A stretch of 18,138 nucleotides of DNA from JAWLCG01 sp041687295 (GTDB taxonomy: Bacteria; Planctomycetota; Phycisphaerae; SM23-33; FEN-1343), in the NCBI GenBank assembly GCA_041687295.1, contig JAWLCG010000058.1, forward strand, positions 1-18,138, read 5' to 3'. The position numbers were made by a program, and so were the translations under genes. Under the pieces are notes generated by a model. It was not told the DNA's origin. It made no database searches and saw nothing but the letters and a program-made list of their open reading frames with translations. How positions within the stretch are numbered: position 1 is the first letter of the stretch; each line of letters begins with the position of its first letter. Below are positions 15,045-18,138 of this stretch, piece after piece.

Positions 15045-15263
15045 ATGCCCAGAAAGGAGGCACAGAAGCAGACAACGCGTCCCCAGAAAATCTGGATGCA
15101 GGTGCCCACCGACAAGGACGCCCAGTGGCTGCGGGAGTGCCTCCAGCAGCAGGGCCCACCGGCCAGCCGATACATCGTTCGGCTATGGCGCGACCACATC
15201 CTGATCTACGTGCCGCGGACAGCCGAGGGCATCGTCGACCACCCGCCGCCATGGCTGATGTGA
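15045..15263 (+). CDS. Small protein of unknown family, 72 residues
   Basis: I do not recognise this family. The start is strongly supported: AGGAGG at 15032-15037 lies 7 bases before the ATG, one of the best ribosome binding sites in the window. The protein begins with a basic, polar stretch ('MPRKEAQKQTTRPQK'). A compact part follows ('IWMQVPTDKDAQWLRECLQQ'), then 'ASRYIVRLWRDHILIYVPRT' and a Pro-rich end 'DHPPPWLM'. There is no signal peptide or membrane span. The pattern of a helix followed by strand-like segments fits a small soluble or nucleic-acid-binding protein, but no function is claimed. It stands alone between a terminator and a repeat-rich gap. An in-frame ATG at 14973 exists but has no ribosome binding site. 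Confidence 0.65.
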   Translation: MPRKEAQKQTTRPQKIWMQVPTDKDAQWLRECLQQQGPPASRYIVRLWRDHILIYVPRTAEGIVDHPPPWLM

Positions 15264-15413
15264 CCGCCTGCCGCCGTCCGCAGGGCCGCGAGCGGCCATG
15301 GCACCCGAAGCCTCTTGCTTTGAACCTCAAAAACCCTTCGCCGCTTCTTCTCTCAGTACCACTAACCCGCAGAATGACGATCTCCTGTAACGATTTCCCC
15401 AGCCCCACCCCCA

Positions 15414-15478
15414 GAGAAACTCCCCCGGGGCTCTGCCCCAGAGGCCGGGATTCTACGCATTGGGGCCCACCGGCAGAG
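15414..15478 (+). repeat. Dispersed GGGGCTCTGCCCC element, copy 1
   Basis: This 65-base stretch begins GAGAAAC, contains a GGGGC-TCT-GCCCC hairpin and ends near CCGGCA. It matches 18066-18130 in the same orientation over its whole length, with about ten differences and a one-base gap. The hairpin stem is identical in both copies. Confidence 0.8.
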
Positions 15479-15582
15479 GAGCCGAGCCGTCGGTCCCCCC
15501 GGACCGGCCGGCAGGGGGGCGTGAGCCGATCCCACGCTGTTTCCCCCGGGCTACGCTCCATGGCACGCCCTCAGGTTGGGTT

Positions 15583-15597
15583 GCGGGCGAAGCCCGC
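15583..15597. repeat. Small GCGGGC-GAA-GCCCGC hairpin
   Basis: A perfect 6-bp stem with a GAA loop lies in non-coding DNA. It is typical of short intergenic palindromes in GC-rich bacteria. No function is assigned. Confidence 0.45.
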
Positions 15598-15820
15598 GCT
15601 GGGTCCTCTGTGTCCTGCTCCGAGAAAGGCAGGGCGGCCTGAGGTAGGGCCCGTTTTCGTCGTCTGCATGTGCGGCCAGGGCCGCATGGGCAACTCTGTG
15701 GCCCACTGCTTCTTCATCCGAAGACCGAGGTGCCCTACGAGGAACGGACAGCGGGCGGGAGGATTGCCACCCTGCCTACCGCAAAGGAGGCCGTTCTTCG
15801 GAGGGCACCTCACCGTAAGC

Positions 15821-15853
15821 GTAGGCTGGGGCGCAGCGTAGCGAAGTCCCACC
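15821..15853. repeat. REP-like element, GTAGG...CGCAGCG type, copy 2
   Basis: GTAGGCTGGG is followed by 'gcgcagcgtagcgaag' and TCCCACC, giving an imperfect stem (TGGG with CCCA). The layout is the same as in the element at 2207-2237. Similarity rests on the GTAGG start, the CGCAGCG centre and the complementary G/C runs. Confidence 0.4.
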
Positions 15854-16052
15854 TTTGAGGGCGATTCACCACACCCAGCTCTTGACAGGCCCGGGGCCTC
15901 GCGGTCTGATGAGGGCGTGCCCGCCCGGGTCGGCCCGTTGGCAGACTGGCCGGGCGGCATCCTGTGCGCATCGGCTTCGACGACCGGGCCCGCGTCAGCG
16001 GCCTGTGGACCGTGCCACCGCTGCCGGAGTAGACCGTCCCTGCTTAAGCGCC

Positions 16053-16131
16053 GGGTGCCACGGCTGCGCCGTCTGCAGCCATGCAGCAGATGGGCACCCG
16101 CATGGCTGCACAAAGCGCAGCCATGGCACCC
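16053..16131. repeat. Nested inverted repeat (17-bp outer, 11-bp inner arms)
   Basis: The outer arms 16053-16069 and 16115-16131 are complementary at 16 of 17 positions. The inner arms 16074-16084 and 16100-16110 are perfectly complementary over 11 bases (TGCAGCCATGC). The whole could fold as a long two-step hairpin. It lies about 140 bases upstream of the PH-domain gene. Confidence 0.75.
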
Positions 16132-16152
16132 CCGACGGGGGCGCTGCGACGG

Positions 16153-16240
16153 CATCGTCCGGTGTGCAGAACCGCTGCGCGAACCTGCACACCCCACAGG
16201 CGGGCAAGCCAAAGCGGCGTCGTTGCCGCCGCACTCCATA
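16153..16240 (+). repeat. AAAGCGGCG...CGCCGCACTCC element, copy 1
   Basis: Within it GGTGTGCAG (16161-16169) pairs with CTGCACACC (16185-16193). The terminal 34 bases (16207-16240) match 16957-16990 at 30 of 34 positions, and the upstream part matches 16888-16936 apart from an 11-base difference in length. The substitutions fall mainly in the loop of the terminal GCGGCG/CGCCGC hairpin. Confidence 0.75.
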
Positions 16241-16269
16241 CAGGGCAGGCCCGCATTCTGAGGAACGCT

Positions 16270-16812
16270 GTGGAACCGACATCAGACGCAGAGACCTTCT
16301 CGACCTCGTTGGGCTGGGGGCAGGCGACGAGCACCATCGTCGTGGTGGTGCTGCTGGTGGCCACCGCGGCCGGCGGCGGGGCGATGGTGATGGACGGCTT
16401 CTCTGGCCGGGCCGGGGCGGCGGTCGGGGCGGCAGGCATCGTGCTCGTCGTGACGGCCGTCGTGACGTTGGTGATCTCGTGGGCCCTGGCGCCGCGGGGA
16501 TATCGCGTGTCGCCGGAGGGCCTGGAGATCCTGCGCAACGTCGGGGCCGTGCGGGTGGCGCGGGAGCGTCTGGTCTCGGCCGACCGCGTCGAGCTCACGC
16601 CGGGCCAGTTGCTCAAAGGCCTGCGGCTGTTCGGCGCCGGGGGGGTTTTCGGCACGTTCGGGTGGTTCTGGCAGGCGAACCTGGGCGTCTTCCGTGCCTA
16701 CGTCACCCGCAGCGACCGCCTGGTCCGCGTGGGCCTGCTCAACGGCCGGCCCATCGTCCTGAGCCCCGACGACCCCGACGGGTTCGTGGCGGCCCTGCGA
16801 CAGATGAAGTAG
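16270..16812 (+). CDS. Two-TM bacterial PH-domain protein
   Basis: The 180-residue protein has a polar N-terminus and two membrane spans (about 21-41 and 49-73) separated by a short loop. A bacterial pleckstrin-homology-like domain covers about 77-178: 'YRVSPEGLEILRN' and 'RERLVSADRVEL' at the start, 'RAYVTRSDRLVRVGLLNGR' and the characteristic 'IVLSPDDPDGFVAAL' at the end. Such proteins are membrane-anchored with the PH-like domain on the cytoplasmic side, and their ligands are mostly unknown. The start is GTG 16270 with GAGGAA at 16260-16265. The open frame extends back to 16081, but that part translates the inverted repeat. It is convergent with the UroD-like gene, with a palindromic repeat between them. 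Confidence 0.8.
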   Translation: MEPTSDAETFSTSLGWGQATSTIVVVVLLVATAAGGGAMVMDGFSGRAGAAVGAAGIVLVVTAVVTLVISWALAPRGYRVSPEGLEILRNVGAVRVARERLVSADRVELTPGQLLKGLRLFGAGGVFGTFGWFWQANLGVFRAYVTRSDRLVRVGLLNGRPIVLSPDDPDGFVAALRQMK

Positions 16813-16858
16813 TGCGGGCACGGCCCGCCGCGATGGCGCCTGCTGGCACCTGGGCCGG

Positions 16859-16990
16859 ATGGAGTGCGGCGTCGCTGTCGCCGCTGCCATCGTCCCATGT
16901 GCAGGACCGCTCCGCTGGCGCTGCGCGAACCTGCACGGGCGGCGGGCGGGCGATCGAGCCAAAGCGGCGACTCTGTCGCCGCACTCCATA
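16859..16990. repeat. AAAGCGGCG...CGCCGCACTCC element, copy 2 with inverted partner arm
   Basis: The right end 16957-16990 is the second copy of the element at 16207-16240 and folds as GCGGCGAC-TCT-GTCGCCGC. The left end 16859-16886 is an inverted, partly diverged copy sharing ATGGAGTGCGGCG and TCGCCGCT. GTGCAGG and CCTGCAC form inner arms. The 132-base unit fills most of the gap between the convergent PH-domain and UroD-like genes, where it could act as a bidirectional terminator or 3'-end stabiliser. Confidence 0.75.
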
Positions 16991-17004
16991 TTCCCCAGGC
17001 GGCT

Positions 17005-18000
17005 CTACGCTCCGGCGGCGCGTTCGGTGTACTCCCACAGGAGGCGGAGGTAGGTGCGGTACTGCTCGAGGCTGACGCCGGGGGGCGTCTGGTGGTCGAC
17101 GGAGGGGACGAAGCCGCCCTGCCGCATCGTCGGCAGCAGGCGCTCGAACTCCGAGCGGATGGCGGCCTCGCCGCGGTGCATCACCATCTTGTCGAAGTGG
17201 CCAAACAGCCGAAAGCGCGGCACGACCTGGCGCAGGCGGGCCCCGTCGACGCCGGCCTGTCGCTCCAGCGGCAGGATGCCCTTGACGCCCACGCGGTCGA
17301 GCCAGGGCAGCATGGCCGTCACGTCTCCGTCGCTGTCGACGATCGGCAGCGTGCCCATCTCCTCCAGCACCGGCACCACCTGGCGGTAGTACGGGGCGCA
17401 GAACTCGTCGAACAGGGCCTCGGATAGCATGGGCCCATGGTTGTAGCTCATGTCCTCGGCGAAGGTCATGAAGGCCGGGCTGCCCAGCTTCGCGATCCGC
17501 CGCAGCAGCGAGACGCTCCAGTCGGCCAGGTCGGCGTTGATGCGGTGCATCAGCTCGGGCTGGTCGTAGAAGGCGTAGAGGTGCGGCTCGATGCCGAAGA
17601 GCGTCCGCGGGAACCAGAAGAACCCCTCCAGCGTGATCCAGACCACCGCCTCGCTGGCCCGCTGCTTTTCCAGCCACGGGCCGATGTGGTTGTCCACCCA
17701 GTCCATCGGCGGGTAGAGGTGCTCGCGGAGGCGGTTGTAGTCGTCCATCGTGGCGACGTGGCCGTGGCCATGGTACTCCGGCCGGGGGTAGCCCGGGCCC
17801 GCGGCGCGGTACCACGCCTGCCAGTAGGGGTCCAGGCCGAAGTAGGCCGCGATGTCGAAGTGCCCGGCAAGCTCAGCCGGCAGGCCCTCGGCCTTCCAGC
17901 GGTCGATGGTGAGGTTCCAGTAGGTCGCCCACTCCACCCGCGGCAGCCGATCCACGGGGGCGAAGTCCATCACCGCACGAAACCGTTCGACGTGATTCAT
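17005..18000 (-). CDS. Uroporphyrinogen-decarboxylase-superfamily protein (not haem HemE)
   Basis: The 331 residues begin 'MNHVERFRAVMDFAPVDRLP', the usual start of the UroD-like/corrinoid-methyltransferase-like group, and keep the TIM-barrel pattern ('TFAEDMSYNHGPMLSEALFD', 'LPIVDSDGDVTAMLPWL', 'GVKGILPLE', 'GHFDKMVMHRG', 'GGFVPSVDHQTPPGVS'). True HemE has an Arg-rich 'MRQAGR' near the N-terminus, absent here. Methyltransferases of the MtaA/CmuA type have a His-x-Cys zinc site in the strand that reads V-D-S-D-G here, so that site is also missing. The substrate is unknown; in planctomycetes such genes often lie near carbohydrate catabolism genes. ATG 18000 is preferred. An ATG at 18048 would add 16 residues encoded by an AT-rich repeat. 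Confidence 0.85.
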   Translation of the reverse strand: MNHVERFRAVMDFAPVDRLPRVEWATYWNLTIDRWKAEGLPAELAGHFDIAAYFGLDPYWQAWYRAAGPGYPRPEYHGHGHVATMDDYNRLREHLYPPMDWVDNHIGPWLEKQRASEAVVWITLEGFFWFPRTLFGIEPHLYAFYDQPELMHRINADLADWSVSLLRRIAKLGSPAFMTFAEDMSYNHGPMLSEALFDEFCAPYYRQVVPVLEEMGTLPIVDSDGDVTAMLPWLDRVGVKGILPLERQAGVDGARLRQVVPRFRLFGHFDKMVMHRGEAAIRSEFERLLPTMRQGGFVPSVDHQTPPGVSLEQYRTYLRLLWEYTERAAGA

Positions 18001-18005
18001 GGGAT

Positions 18006-18039
18006 TTTCGATTTTTGATTCCTGGGTTTCGATTTTTGA
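18006..18039. repeat. AT-rich 13-base direct repeat, 21-base period
   Basis: TTTCGATTTTTGA occurs at 18006-18018 and again at 18027-18039. It is one of very few AT-rich stretches in the window and lies immediately upstream of the UroD-like start. In the frame of that gene it would encode 'SKIETQESKIENP', a repeat-derived peptide. Confidence 0.75.
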
Positions 18040-18065
18040 GGCTCTCATCCCAATTAGTTGGCGAG

Positions 18066-18130
18066 GAGAAACCCTCCTGGGGCTCTGCCCCAGACCCCGG
18101 GATTTATCGCATGGGGCCCCCCGGCAAGAC
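18066..18130 (+). repeat. Dispersed GGGGCTCTGCCCC element, copy 2
   Basis: This copy has the same 65-base layout as 15414-15478, in the same orientation: GAGAAAC, TGGGGC-TCT-GCCCCA hairpin, CCGGGATT, GCAT, GGGGCCC, CCGGCA. It lies upstream of the UroD-like gene and runs nearly to the window edge. Confidence 0.8.
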
Positions 18131-18138
18131 ATAACAGG

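Larger units (their letters stand above)
15264..16269. other. Repeat-rich region without convincing genes
   Basis: Long open frames on both strands here are uninterrupted mainly because of high GC and translate palindromic repeats; none has a ribosome binding site with a family-like product. The region contains a copy of the GGGGC-TCT-GCCCC element (15414-15478), a GCGGGC hairpin (15583-15597), a CGCAGCG-type element (15821-15853), a nested inverted repeat (16053-16131) and one copy of the AAAGCGGCG element (16153-16240). A short open stretch at 15913-16032 ends in 'RIGFDDRARVSGLW' and may be a gene remnant. Confidence 0.6.

Noticed and set aside
14888..15841. 317-residue open frame on the + strand
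   Set aside because: It runs through hairpins and the dispersed GGGGC-TCT-GCCCC element, has no ribosome binding site, and overlaps the better-supported 72-residue gene in another frame.
15882..15910. TTGACA-N17-TCTGAT promoter
   Set aside because: The -35 box and spacing are good, but no supportable gene begins downstream for about 360 bases, so it may be a chance match.
15571..16239. 222-residue open frame on the - strand starting 'MECGGNDAAL'
   Set aside because: The start and much of the body are translations of the palindromic repeats at 16053-16131 and 16153-16240.
1..18138. tRNA, rRNA or riboswitch
   Set aside because: No tRNA-like cloverleaf with TTCGA-type arm, no rRNA core sequence and no known aptamer core was recognised by eye in the intergenic gaps.

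Overview
The window is GC-rich, densely coded bacterial DNA, with short intergenic gaps full of palindromic repeats. A planctomycete-type genome (Phycisphaerae or a relative) is the best guess. The grounds are the DUF3467 signature, the von Willebrand/amidotransferase-like membrane protein, the UroD-like protein, the divergent GTP-type PEP carboxykinase, several starts without a clear Shine-Dalgarno, and the repeat style. This is inference from family resemblance; no rRNA or other taxonomic marker is present.

Bases 1-6538 (+ strand) hold a likely transport operon. It has the 3' end of a DUF3467 gene, then a GAF-GAF-transmembrane-HlyD adaptor. Next is a large membrane protein that joins a PqqD-like domain, an M50/site-2-protease core with intact HExxH and NPxxxFDG motifs, and a HlyD-like tail. 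Last is a short SecA paralogue with complete motor motifs but without the C-terminal third of housekeeping SecA. Together they look like a dedicated, poorly characterised export machine: a cytoplasmic ATPase, a membrane protease or channel-like subunit, and two periplasmic adaptors. No substrate gene is visible here.

Bases 6553-9843 hold surface-polysaccharide genes. On the - strand a ferredoxin/FrhB-type protein and a polysaccharide pyruvyl transferase overlap by 4 bases. They are divergent from a family 2 glycosyltransferase on the + strand. Bases 9925-12354 (-) encode a vWA/amidotransferase-like membrane protein.

Bases 12355-12933 are a gene-free, repeat-bearing leader ending in a good sigma70-like promoter for PEP carboxykinase (12934-14805), which is followed by a 17-bp terminator-like hairpin. 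A 72-residue protein of unknown family follows at 15045-15263 with a strong ribosome binding site. About 1 kb without genes (15264-16269) consists largely of dispersed palindromic repeats. It is followed by a two-TM bacterial PH-domain protein and, on the - strand, a UroD-superfamily protein (17005-18000).

The main points for follow-up are the protease/adaptor/SecA-like export locus and the intergenic repeats: three arrays of one degenerate octamer in both orientations, a perfect 25-bp inverted repeat, and paired copies of two other palindromic elements.
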